NCBI GenBank assembly: GCA_002071415.1
Contig: MWFC01000016.1
Coordinates: forward strand, 1-44,137
Direction: 5' to 3'
From: Bacteroidetes bacterium ADurb.Bin012
GTDB taxonomy: Bacteria; Bacteroidota; Bacteroidia; Bacteroidales; TTA-H9
Length of the DNA: 44,137 nucleotides
Shown here: in pieces, positions 1-7,364 of the stretch
Layout: each line of letters opens with the position of its first letter
How positions within the stretch are numbered: the stretch's first letter is position 1
Made by a program: the position numbers and the translations under genes
The notes under the pieces: generated by a model
Told to the model about the DNA's origin: nothing
The model's input: only the letters and a program-made list of their open reading frames with translations
Database searches by the model: none

Positions 1-201
1 CGCATACCTCACCCATTGAATCACAACGAGAGAATATCCCGAAAAGCATCACAATTAATTCATCCCACGAAAAAAGGTCTTGTAGTAGCGATCTCTGCCA
101 TATTCTTTAACTAACAAATCGAACCGTTCGCGCGGCAGCATTTTTATTAACTGTTTGAAGATCGGCTGATCGACTAAATTTTTTGTTATATCTTTGCCCA
201 T
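1..201 (-). mobile_element. IS4-family transposase, N-terminal DUF4372 part, frameshifted and cut by window edge
   Basis: Reading leftwards from the ATG at 201, the first 44 codons give a typical DUF4372 start (IFKQLIKMLPRERFDLLVKE), the N-terminal domain of many IS4-family transposases. That frame stops at 55-57. From position 70 down to 1 the -1 frame is open and continues the same domain (SWDELIVMLFGIFSRCDS). The switch lies on a run of six T (mRNA sense ACC TTT TTT CGT, positions 78-67), where a -1 slip joins the two halves exactly. Either one T has been lost, making this a pseudogene, or frameshifting is programmed. IS4 transposases usually have a single open frame, so loss is more likely. 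The catalytic DDE part lies outside the window, and the insertion sequence end must lie in 202-330, though I could not find its terminal repeat. Confidence 0.8.
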
Positions 202-561
202 GGTTGTTAATTTAGGTTTACTACACAAATTTACAACTGGGGATGAAACTTCGGTTTTGTCCCTCCTTCATTTTATTCAATTTTTTTGTCGGTCAGTAGT
301 GAAAAAGAATATTAAATCCATCTATAAAACAGAAGAGATGGTAAAAAACGGGAATTACGAGCTCATTATTACGGTAAAAACACCTGTTTCGCAAGTAGTA
401 AGTAGCGAAGTGGTATAATACAGAATCAACCTAGATTGATACGGCCACTCCTCTTTTCTTTCTTCATGAACCATCAAGTCATCTAGTGATTTTAATTAAA
501 TCCATTTATGTTGTCATAATATTTTTCTAATTTTATCCATTCAAAAAACCACTTGGTCAGC
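202..561. other. Intergenic stretch between IS transposase and LytTR regulator; possible gene remnant
   Basis: No convincing gene. It should contain the outer end of the IS element. A plus-strand stretch from about 286 to 418 stays open and reads like protein (for example KSIYKTEEMVKNGNYELIIT), ending at TAA 416-418. It has no start of its own and could be the tail of a gene interrupted by the insertion, or chance. I recognise no family. No TAnnTTTG promoter box was found ahead of the regulator. Confidence 0.3.
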
Positions 562-1317
562 ATGCGAGTAATCATAGTTGACGATGAAAAATTAGCACGT
601 GATGCCATCATTGAAATAGGTACGCGCCGAATACCCGATTTCGAGGTAGTTGCCGAAGCTGCCAGCATTGCCGAAGCCAAGCAGGCCATCCTGAAATATC
701 AGCCCGATCTGCTTTTGCTCGATATTCAGCTCCTCGATGGAAGTGGTTTCGATTTGTTAGATCAATTCTCTCTGCCTTTGAATTTTAAAGTCATCTTTAT
801 TACGGCTTACGAAGAATATGCCATAAAGGCATTCAAGGCAAGTGTACTGGATTATTTGCTAAAACCTATCGATGCCGATGAATTTGTAACAAGCATTAAT
901 AGGGCTAAATTTCAGTTGAATCTCGAAAATTTTAATAAAAACCTCCAGACTTTCATCCATCTTTATCATGGTTACAATAGTGAACAAAAACAGGCCATAG
1001 TGATTCATTCCAGATCATCGCTCATCTGTCTCAACCATGATGAAATTCTGCGTATAGAAGGAGAAGGCAACCACGCAAACATATTTTTATTATCTGGCGA
1101 ACTAATAAGAGTATCCCGTACCTTGAACAGTTTTGAAGAAGAATTGAAAGGGAAGGGTTTTTTACAATCGCATAAATCGCATCTGGTAAATATTCGGTAC
1201 ATCAAAACCTTCCATTCCAGTGAATTAAGTTTATTAATGATTGACGGCACAAGGGTTCCGGTTGCATTTCGCAGGCGTTCACAGGTATCTTACTCCATTG
1301 CTAACTGGTTTAAGTAA
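562..1317 (+). CDS. LytTR-family response regulator
   Basis: A 251-residue two-domain regulator. Residues 1-120 form a CheY-like receiver with the acidic pair D7-D8, phosphoacceptor D54 (LLLLDIQLLDG), a conserved Thr in FITAYEEYA and the Lys of LLKPID. Residues about 148-250 form a LytTR DNA-binding domain (ILRIEGEGNHANIFL; FLQSHKSHLVNIRYI). The ATG at 562 is preferred over the in-frame TTG at 553 because receivers begin right at this point. LytTR regulators of this build normally work with a LytS/YehU-type membrane histidine kinase; none is adjacent, and the upstream side is occupied by an IS element. The next gene starts 6 nt after the stop, so the regulator is probably co-transcribed with the phospholipase-D-type enzyme and may control it. 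The target genes are not shown by the sequence. Confidence 0.9.
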   Translation: MRVIIVDDEKLARDAIIEIGTRRIPDFEVVAEAASIAEAKQAILKYQPDLLLLDIQLLDGSGFDLLDQFSLPLNFKVIFITAYEEYAIKAFKASVLDYLLKPIDADEFVTSINRAKFQLNLENFNKNLQTFIHLYHGYNSEQKQAIVIHSRSSLICLNHDEILRIEGEGNHANIFLLSGELIRVSRTLNSFEEELKGKGFLQSHKSHLVNIRYIKTFHSSELSLLMIDGTRVPVAFRRRSQVSYSIANWFK

Positions 1318-1323
1318 CAACTT

Positions 1324-2403
1324 ATGGACAATCAATCTGCCGTCAGTAAATATTCCGTTTTCGACGATACTCTGAGGTTTTATAATGCTTTATTATCGGA
1401 TATAGAAAATGCAACAAAATATATTTATATCGAGATTTACCGTTTTAGTTATCATGGTCTTGGGAAAAAGTTCAGAGATGCCTTATTGAAGAAAGTTCAT
1501 CAGGGTGTTGAAGTTAAAATTCTATTAGATTCGTGGGGAACCAGCCCCAATCACGATTTTTTCTCCCCACTCACAAAAGGCGGCGGAGAAGTAAGGTTCT
1601 TCGAGAAGATAAGGCTCAATCTGGATTATTTTACGCGTAGCCATCGTCGCAATCACCGCAAAATCATTGTCATCGACGATGAGATTCTTTATCTAGGCTC
1701 GGCCAATATCACCGATTATAACGTTGTCTGGCGCGAACTCATCGTAAGAATGGAAGGCGAACTTGCTAGTGTTTTCAAAGACATCTTCCTATCCATGTTC
1801 GAGATATACAATCGTTATCATCTTTACTCGCCCGAGCTTACCGCGCCCATTTCTTACGGAGGATTCAACATCATTCGCGATGCACCCTCGCAACGCCACC
1901 AGAACATCAAAAAACACTTAATAAAATTAATTCGCTCGGCTCGCAAGAATATATTTATCGAAACTCCCTACTTTCTGCCTTCTTTCCTCCTACGTTCAGC
2001 TTTGATAAAGGCTGCCCGAAAGGGAGTCAAGGTTTTTGTCATTCTCCCCAAACATTCCGACGTCCGTTTAGTCGACTTGCTTCGAAATAAATATCTCGGC
2101 CCCTTAACCGAAAAAGGAATCAAATTTTTTATGTATATCCCTCAAAATCTTCATTCAAAACTCTTACTGGTCGACGATAACACCTTTGCCTTTGGTTCAC
2201 CGAACTTCGATTACCGCAGCTTCAGCTTTCAACACGAAATTTTGCTGAGCGGCCACGACCAGCGCCTTATAAATCTTTTGAAAGATCATGTCAACGAAAC
2301 CTTACAGGACTCAGAACCCTTCGATTATTTGAGATGGAAAAGACGACCATACATCGAAAAGGTTTTCGAATGGCTCATTGTTCCTTTCAGACAATTACTC
2401 TAA
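1324..2403 (+). CDS. cls: Phospholipase D superfamily, cardiolipin synthase-like
   Basis: A 359-residue protein with two HKD motifs: H111-K113-D118 followed by GSANITDYN, and H277-K279-D284 followed by GSPNFDYRSFSFQHE. The second motif with its F-D-R-S-F tail is typical of bacterial cardiolipin synthases, which transfer a phosphatidyl group between phosphatidylglycerol molecules (or use other phospholipids) at the inner membrane. There is no N-terminal pair of membrane helices, so it resembles the soluble-start ClsB/ClsC type more than ClsA. It follows the LytTR regulator by 6 nt. Substrate choice is inferred from the family only; another PLD-type phosphodiesterase activity is possible. Confidence 0.85.
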   Translation: MDNQSAVSKYSVFDDTLRFYNALLSDIENATKYIYIEIYRFSYHGLGKKFRDALLKKVHQGVEVKILLDSWGTSPNHDFFSPLTKGGGEVRFFEKIRLNLDYFTRSHRRNHRKIIVIDDEILYLGSANITDYNVVWRELIVRMEGELASVFKDIFLSMFEIYNRYHLYSPELTAPISYGGFNIIRDAPSQRHQNIKKHLIKLIRSARKNIFIETPYFLPSFLLRSALIKAARKGVKVFVILPKHSDVRLVDLLRNKYLGPLTEKGIKFFMYIPQNLHSKLLLVDDNTFAFGSPNFDYRSFSFQHEILLSGHDQRLINLLKDHVNETLQDSEPFDYLRWKRRPYIEKVFEWLIVPFRQLL

Positions 2404-2502
2404 ATAAAAGGAATTGATTTTGTTCATTATTGAATGACCTCTTTCAATATGAGAATTCATCGTTGGATCTCGAGGGAAGATGGGAAATACTCTACGGCCT
2501 TT

Positions 2503-3042
2503 TCAATAAGAAAGGTTTTTTATTTTCCCGGCTTTAAAAAATCTCTGCTGAAAATAAGGTTCATCCATACTGCTGATCATCACTCCTTTAGTGGATGAAG
2601 CATGCACGAATTTGCGATTACCCATATAAATGCCAACATGAAATTCCTTTTCTTTTTCTATTTCATAAAAAATCAGATAACCGGGTTGCAGATTTTGCTC
2701 ACCAACAGTTTGAACAATGGGGAGCAAATCGTTAGTAGAACGTGGCAATTCGATCTGATAAACTTCTTTGTATATTTCACGTACCAAACCCGAACAATCC
2801 ACACCAGATCTCATTGTACCTCCATAGCGATAAGGAACCCCAAGCCATGTTTTAACCACACTATCCAAAACTCCAGCTTCTGCAGTCGTTTCCTTCTGTT
2901 TCTCAATTTTTTTCATCTCGTTTTTCGACGAAAAAATCTTCCCACCAATCGAACAACCCGAAATCATCCCCATCATCATAACCATTGGGATTATTAAATA
3001 TAATCTCTTGCCATTCAAAGCATTGAAGAGAATTCTATACAT
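2503..3042 (-). CDS. NlpC/P60-family lipoprotein (cell-wall endopeptidase)
   Basis: With the start at 3042 the protein has 179 residues, a lipoprotein signal ending in MISGC (lipidated C30), then an NlpC/P60 domain from about residue 58. The expected catalytic Cys is C83 (GVDCSGLVREIY), the His is H135 (EFHVGIYMGN), and a third polar residue near H147 completes the pattern. The family cleaves D-Glu-diaminopimelate type bonds in peptidoglycan peptides; lipidation would place it in the outer membrane or periplasm. Upstream ATGs at 3063 and 3072 lengthen the start by 7 or 10 residues; I chose 3042 because it gives a compact signal peptide and leaves room after the hsp20 terminator at 3088-3119. 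It ends in TGA. Confidence 0.85.
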   Translation of the reverse strand: MYRILFNALNGKRLYLIIPMVMMMGMISGCSIGGKIFSSKNEMKKIEKQKETTAEAGVLDSVVKTWLGVPYRYGGTMRSGVDCSGLVREIYKEVYQIELPRSTNDLLPIVQTVGEQNLQPGYLIFYEIEKEKEFHVGIYMGNRKFVHASSTKGVMISSMDEPYFQQRFFKAGKIKNLSY

Positions 3043-3087
3043 TGATAAACAGTAATCTTGCATGGCAAACATTCGTCATGCAATAAT

Positions 3088-3119
3088 AAAAAAATGGGAT
3101 GTTTCAGCGAAACATCCCA
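3088..3119 (-). terminator. Intrinsic terminator of hsp20
   Basis: Perfect 11-bp inverted repeat (TGGGATGTTTC at 3095-3105, loop AGC, GAAACATCCCA at 3109-3119). On the minus strand it is followed by seven T (A run at 3088-3094). It lies 20 nt past the hsp20 stop. Confidence 0.9.
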
Positions 3120-3139
3120 CTCATTAAGGATCTCGAAAC

Positions 3140-3571
3140 TTACTGGATAGCAACCTGTTTGCTAATGGTCAATTCTTCACGTTTAGGCAGAATCACATGC
3201 AAAATGCCATCCTTGTATTCGGCCGAAATCTTTTCGGTATTGATGATATTGGGAAGACTGAATGAACGAGCAAATTTGCCATAAGCAAATTCCTGACGTA
3301 AGCATTCCATCTTCTTTTCTTCTTTTTCTTTAGCCTTCGAAACGTCCGATGCAATCCTCAATACATTGTTTTCTACCGTAATTTTGAAATCGCTTTTCGA
3401 GAAACCAGGAGCAGCTACTTCGAGTTCGAAAGCTTTATCGGTTTCGATGATGTTGACGGCAGGAACAGTGTAGTAATAATTGGTGCCTTCTACTTCCTCT
3501 TTTTCACGATCAAAAAGACTATCGAAAAAGTCGAAGAGATTAGGATAATTTTTCCAACGCATCATAGCCAT
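3140..3571 (-). CDS. Small heat shock protein, Hsp20/alpha-crystallin family
   Basis: A 143-residue Hsp20 chaperone. It starts with a short N-terminal arm (MAMMRWKNYPNLFDFFDSLF) and has an alpha-crystallin domain from about residue 35 to 130, with the diagnostic AEYKDGILHVILPK (A-x(n)-G-x-L type). It ends in a short tail with I-S-K-Q that resembles the oligomer-contact motif. Such proteins hold unfolding proteins in ATP-independent oligomers. A strong Shine-Dalgarno-like AGGGAGGG (3579-3586) sits 7 nt before the ATG, which is unusual for this phylum and suggests high expression. It has its own terminator at 3088-3119. I found no clear TAnnTTTG box upstream, so a different sigma factor may be used. 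Confidence 0.95.
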   Translation of the reverse strand: MAMMRWKNYPNLFDFFDSLFDREKEEVEGTNYYYTVPAVNIIETDKAFELEVAAPGFSKSDFKITVENNVLRIASDVSKAKEKEEKKMECLRQEFAYGKFARSFSLPNIINTEKISAEYKDGILHVILPKREELTISKQVAIQ

Positions 3572-3910
3572 AATTTTTCCCTCCCTAATTTTTAATGTTA
3601 GACATTGTATTTATTTGCGAAAAAAAAAGGTCAATTCCTGTGCCATGAGAAAAAGTAAAATAATTTGCGCCATTATGGCATATAAATCCATTATGCTTAC
3701 TGCCTTAATGTCGTGTTTATAAAAAAATCAAATCAATCGATTAGTAATCAATGGATATTATTTTTTGCTTCTTTACAGATGATTGCTAAAGTCAAAAACG
3801 ATCAGCATCATTTAGACAATGATACTTTTTCAAATTACAAATAACAACATTTCTTTTCTCCTTGTCTCTCCGTCTCCTTGTCTCCCAGTCTCCTCTCCTT
3901 CCTCCCTTCA
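3572..3910. other. hsp20 upstream region with an octamer array at its left-hand meaB side
   Basis: No gene. It should hold the hsp20 promoter, which I could not identify. A short perfect palindromic element GCCATTATGGC lies at 3669-3679. The stretch 3854-3909, next to the meaB stop codon, is a pyrimidine-rich array listed separately. Confidence 0.5.
3854..3909 (-). repeat. Octameric tandem array, minus orientation (GGAGACNN-type)
   Basis: On the plus strand five units of exactly 8 nt run from 3854 to 3893: TTTTCTCC, TTGTCTCT, CCGTCTCC, TTGTCTCC, CAGTCTCC. They then decay to about 3909. In reverse complement the unit is GGAGACNN, the same as the arrays at 5259-5322 and (inverted) 5478-5501. 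It lies immediately after the meaB stop codon. It is not coding: the period is not a multiple of three. Confidence 0.85.
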
Positions 3911-5026
3911 CTAATCTCCTATTGTTTTCGAAGTACTCAATATATGCAGGTAGAGATCGAAAAGTTGCCGAGCTGCCTTATAGGGACTAAGCTCACTATT
4001 CATCACTTTTTTTTGTAATTGTTGGTATTTGTTTTCGATGGAAGGATTCGAAAAAAACGACTCGAGCAAGTATTCATGAAGTGTGTCGTCCATTGATTGA
4101 AGAGATTGACGTTTACGGTTTTCCCAGAAATATCCATTAGTTTTGACCACATTGATGTATTCATTGATCATGTCCCATATTTGGCTTATGCCTGTTTGAT
4201 AGATAGAGGAACAAAGTACAACTTTTGGTGACCAGCTCGATGTTTTAGGTGGGAAAAGATGCAGTGCACTTTCGTATTGACTTTTAGCCTGTTCGGCTTT
4301 CAGGAGATTATCTCCATCTGCCTTGTTGATAACGATTGCATCGGCCATTTCCATTATTCCTCTTTTGATGCCTTGGAGCTCATCGCCAGCCCCGGCCAGC
4401 ATCAATAACAGAAAAAAATCGACCATAGAATGAACGGCAGTTTCCGATTGCCCTACACCAACGGTTTCGATGATGATAACATCAAATCCTGCTGCTTCGC
4501 ATAAAATAATCGTTCCACGAGTTTTACGGGCAACACCTCCAAGCGAACCTGCCGAAGGAGAAGGCCTGATATAAGCATTGGGATCAGCCGATAACTTCAT
4601 CATTCGGGTCTTATCGCCCAAGATACTTCCTTTCGAGCGTTGACTGCTGGGATCGATGGCCAAAACGGCAACCTTATGCCCTGTTTGGGTAAGCTGTTTC
4701 CCAAATGCCTCGATGAAAGTACTCTTGCCCACTCCCGGCACGCCCGTAATCCCAATTCTCACCGAGTTTCCTGCCTTCTTCAAACAACACTCGATAATCT
4801 TTTGCGCAAGTTTCTGATGAGTCTTTAGTGAACTTTCGACTAAAGTAATGGCTTGAGAGAGAATAGAACGGTTCCCCCCAAAAATTCCTTCCACATAATA
4901 TTCGGCAGGATGGATATCCTTTCGTTTCAACGGCTTTTTCAATAATTCTTCGTTGATGGAAGGAGGAGGCTCGATACCTTCATTCACTTTCAAGGTATTA
5001 ACGCACTTTTTCTTTTTACTATCCAT
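3911..5026 (-). CDS. meaB: MeaB/ArgK-family GTPase, methylmalonyl-CoA mutase chaperone
   Basis: A 371-residue G3E-family P-loop GTPase. After a 40-residue leader the conserved start AEYYVEGIFGGNR leads to Walker A GITGVPGVGKSTF (about 92-104), the DPSS switch segment, the ETVGVGQSE segment and the base-recognition motif NKAD (about 234). Family length is 320-350 residues, so only the leader is extra. MeaB loads and protects the adenosylcobalamin cofactor of methylmalonyl-CoA mutase. The mutA/mutB subunits are not in the window, so the gene stands apart from its usual partner here. A TAATTTTG -7 box lies at 5052-5045, giving a leader of roughly 10-15 nt before the ATG. Confidence 0.92.
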   Translation of the reverse strand: MDSKKKKCVNTLKVNEGIEPPPSINEELLKKPLKRKDIHPAEYYVEGIFGGNRSILSQAITLVESSLKTHQKLAQKIIECCLKKAGNSVRIGITGVPGVGKSTFIEAFGKQLTQTGHKVAVLAIDPSSQRSKGSILGDKTRMMKLSADPNAYIRPSPSAGSLGGVARKTRGTIILCEAAGFDVIIIETVGVGQSETAVHSMVDFFLLLMLAGAGDELQGIKRGIMEMADAIVINKADGDNLLKAEQAKSQYESALHLFPPKTSSWSPKVVLCSSIYQTGISQIWDMINEYINVVKTNGYFWENRKRQSLQSMDDTLHEYLLESFFSNPSIENKYQQLQKKVMNSELSPYKAARQLFDLYLHILSTSKTIGD

Positions 5027-5183
5027 TCATTGGAATTTGTTGTGCAAAATTAAACTTGCTTTTCATTAAGTTTTTGCTAAGATAAATCATCTTTAGAAAG
5101 ATTCTGTAAATTGAAATTAATTTTCCCCAGTTTTTCGGGAATGTCCCTTATTCAAAAAGATTGACTATTATTGAGTAAATTAT

Positions 5184-5346
5184 TAGTGGATGGTGATTAG
5201 TGGATGGTGGATGGATAAGTTAAAAGTTCATAAAGTTTAAAACGGAAAACGGAAGAAGGGAGACGTGGGGACGAGGAGAGGAGGGGACGAGGAGACTGGG
5301 AGACGAGGGGACAAGGGGACTGTTAGATAGTGGATGGTGATTAGTG
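5184..5346 (+). repeat. 19-nt direct repeat bracketing the octamer array
   Basis: TAGTGGATGGTGATTAGTG occurs perfectly at 5184-5202 and 5328-5346, 144 nt apart, on either side of the array at 5259-5322. The left copy runs on into further GGATGG repeats (to about 5215). The meaB end at 3907-3914 also carries the last eight bases (GATTAGTG on the minus strand) next to its own octamer array. Confidence 0.9.
5259..5322 (+). repeat. Octameric tandem array, eight units of GGRGACNN
   Basis: Exactly eight consecutive 8-nt units: GGAGACGT, GGGGACGA, GGAGAGGA, GGGGACGA, GGAGACTG, GGAGACGA, GGGGACAA, GGGGACTG. Six positions are nearly invariant and the last two vary freely. No hairpin, no spacer structure and no reading frame. 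Confidence 0.92.
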
Positions 5347-5406
5347 TGTGTGTCGATGTCTAAGGATATCGCAGAAAAAAGCTTTCGCAGGAGCACACAG
5401 AAAAAT

Positions 5407-5446
5407 ATCAGCGTAAATCAGCGGATTAAATCTGCGTCAATCAGCG
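5407..5446 (+). repeat. Short array of ATCAGCG/ATCTGCG units
   Basis: Four heptamers ATCAGCG, ATCAGCG, ATCTGCG, ATCAGCG start at 5407, 5417, 5430 and 5440 (spacings 10, 13, 10), separated by A-rich linkers. Confidence 0.75.
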
Positions 5447-5477
5447 AGAAAAAAGTTATCCGACTTTGGCGGTTCCC

Positions 5478-5501
5478 AAGTCTCCCTGTCTCGCGGTCTT
5501 C
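5478..5501 (-). repeat. Octameric array, three units, inverted relative to 5259-5322
   Basis: AAGTCTCC, CTGTCTCG and CGGTCTTC are three 8-nt units which in reverse complement read GAAGACCG, CGAGACAG, GGAGACTT. It lies 16 nt past the stop of the T9SS cargo gene. Confidence 0.7.
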
Positions 5502-5516
5502 TTATGCTATTTCGCT

Positions 5517-7364
5517 TTATTTCTGTTTTACTAACTTACCGGTTTTTAAAAAACCTTCGGAAGTGATGCGATAAAGATAAATCCCTGGTTCGCAGGCCGA
5601 AGCATCCCATTGCGTAGTTCCTCCGGCAGTTTCTATTTTTTCTATCTGTCTGCCCGAAATGTCGGTGATTTGTATTGTATATGAGGCTGAAGCCGGTAGC
5701 TCGAAAATGAATCTATCATTGGAAGGATTGGGCCATACACAAAATCCTTCCTTATCTGGTTCTTCCATGCCTACCACATTTACCGAAATCTTCAGCTCCG
5801 ACGACCAAGGCCCTATACCACAAAGATAAGTGCCCCTTATCTTCAAACGTGCAGTTCCCCAGAAATTTGGATTCCATACTACTTCTATCGTAGTATCTGC
5901 TGGCGTCATCAACCAGCCAGCTTCTGGTGGATTTAATTCCCAGGTGTACGACAATGCAATTCCATCGGGTGTGAGCGAATAAAAGGAAGTGGTAGTAGTA
6001 TAGGTATTGATTTGCTGTGGCCCTTTTGGCTCTGCAGGCGCTGGTGGTATCTGTTCTTCATTACAATCCTTGATACGGTAAAACCAAACGTCAACCCAAT
6101 TATAAAGTGTTGGAACATTAATTAGTAATATATAATCCCCATATTCAATTTGAGCAGCCGCTCCCCAATAAGTACCTACTACATTAATACATTTTTCCTT
6201 GATGATACTCCCATCCTGACCATTGAGCAATACCAGCCACATATAATAATAATCACTAAAATTTGAATTTACGTCTCCATCATGAGAATCAGTCATAGAG
6301 AAAATCATCAGATTGCCATCTTTTTCTTTGAACATTTTATAAACTATTTCTGTGCCTGATCCTCCAAGACATTTCGTCCAGATGATGTTTCCCTCGAAAT
6401 CCGTCTTTATAACCCAGGCATCATTATAACCCATAGCGTTATTGTGAAAACCAGTAACCAATCCACCACCTGCGCTTGCATAACCTCCCAATACATATCC
6501 ATCTGACACTTCGAGTAAACTAGAAAATCCATCATACCCAGGCCCACCGTAACATTTCGTCCAGCATACGTTCCCAACCGAATCCAGCTTGATAAGAAAT
6601 GCTTCGGCATTCCCATAACAGGTATCACAGAACAGATTGCCCAGACCAGGCTTATAATAATCGAAAGAACCCCCTATCAATAGACCTTTATCAGAGGTCT
6701 CGATTATGGTAGAAACGATATCGATAAAATGATTGCCAAAGACCTTTGACCATAATATTTGGCCCTCATCGGTAAGTTTTACAACCCACACATCGACGGC
6801 ACCAAAATTCTGACCCACATCTCCATCATTAGAAGTTGACCATACCACAAAGACAAAGCCTCCATCATAAGTCATTACTGCATCCTTTAATTCATCAGTT
6901 CTATTCCCTCCATAAATATGATTCCATACAATATTATTGCTGCTGTCGAGTTTTAATGCAAATGCAGAAATGCCACCTAAATATGGATTGAAACTAAATA
7001 TATCATCACTGGAAATGGTACTGCCCAGTAAATATAAACCAGAATCGGGAGCTGGGAAAACATTGTTGAAATATTCAAATCCACTACCTCCAAACCCCTG
7101 GGTCGATAATATATTCCCCAAATAGTCGGTCTTAAGTAACCAAGCATCTCTCCCTCCATTCGGTGTAGTACCTAAATTCTTAGAAGAAGAAGATCCCACA
7201 ATATAAGGAGAGTTATCTATTATTTTTATATTATAAGCATAATCATTGCCCCATCCTTTATAAGGATGCCCTACAACTATTTTCCAGTTTTGTGCTTGTA
7301 ATGGAAGATCGGAGGTTATTATAATAAAAAGACTTGCAATCAAAGTAAAAAATATTTTTTTCAT
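5517..7364 (-). CDS. Secreted protein with type IX secretion C-terminal sorting domain
   Basis: A 615-residue exported protein. Residues 1-25 are a signal peptide (ending LPLQAQ). About 30-440 consist of repeated modules of the form WxxKTDxxGNIxWTKxxGGxxxD (for example WVIKTDFEGNIIWTKCLGGS), a beta-propeller-like repeat common in Bacteroidota surface proteins. About 455-530 looks like an Ig/PKD-type beta domain (YTWELNPPEAGW). From about 543 to the end is a typical type A T9SS sorting domain (VWPNPSNDRF, then the GxYxYRI and KTGKLVKQ ends). It should cross the outer membrane through the type IX system and be anchored or released. The substrate or ligand is unknown. It is monocistronic, between repeat arrays and a long non-coding gap. 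Confidence 0.92.
   Translation of the reverse strand: MKKIFFTLIASLFIIITSDLPLQAQNWKIVVGHPYKGWGNDYAYNIKIIDNSPYIVGSSSSKNLGTTPNGGRDAWLLKTDYLGNILSTQGFGGSGFEYFNNVFPAPDSGLYLLGSTISSDDIFSFNPYLGGISAFALKLDSSNNIVWNHIYGGNRTDELKDAVMTYDGGFVFVVWSTSNDGDVGQNFGAVDVWVVKLTDEGQILWSKVFGNHFIDIVSTIIETSDKGLLIGGSFDYYKPGLGNLFCDTCYGNAEAFLIKLDSVGNVCWTKCYGGPGYDGFSSLLEVSDGYVLGGYASAGGGLVTGFHNNAMGYNDAWVIKTDFEGNIIWTKCLGGSGTEIVYKMFKEKDGNLMIFSMTDSHDGDVNSNFSDYYYMWLVLLNGQDGSIIKEKCINVVGTYWGAAAQIEYGDYILLINVPTLYNWVDVWFYRIKDCNEEQIPPAPAEPKGPQQINTYTTTTSFYSLTPDGIALSYTWELNPPEAGWLMTPADTTIEVVWNPNFWGTARLKIRGTYLCGIGPWSSELKISVNVVGMEEPDKEGFCVWPNPSNDRFIFELPASASYTIQITDISGRQIEKIETAGGTTQWDASACEPGIYLYRITSEGFLKTGKLVKQK

Larger units (their letters stand above)
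5027..5516. other. Repeat-rich intergenic mosaic upstream of meaB
   Basis: A 490-nt stretch with no gene. Apart from the meaB promoter side (5045-5052) it consists largely of repeats: two copies of a 19-nt direct repeat (5184-5202 and 5328-5346), a 64-nt octamer array (5259-5322), an ATCAGCG-type array (5407-5446) and an inverted octamer array (5478-5501). Each is listed separately. Confidence 0.7.

Noticed and set aside
194..418. Plus-strand frame of 74 codons
   Set aside because: Its start overlaps the IS transposase start on the other strand; only the last part looks protein-like, noted as a possible remnant.
3669..3679. Palindrome GCCATTATGGC upstream of hsp20 as a heat-shock operator
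   Set aside because: Too short and single; it does not match a CIRCE-type element.
5259..5322. CRISPR-like array
   Set aside because: Units are 8 nt with no spacers; no cas genes in the window.
5344..5574. Plus-strand frame through the repeats and the T9SS gene 3' end
   Set aside because: Composed of the ATCAGCG array, an octamer array and antisense of a sorting domain.
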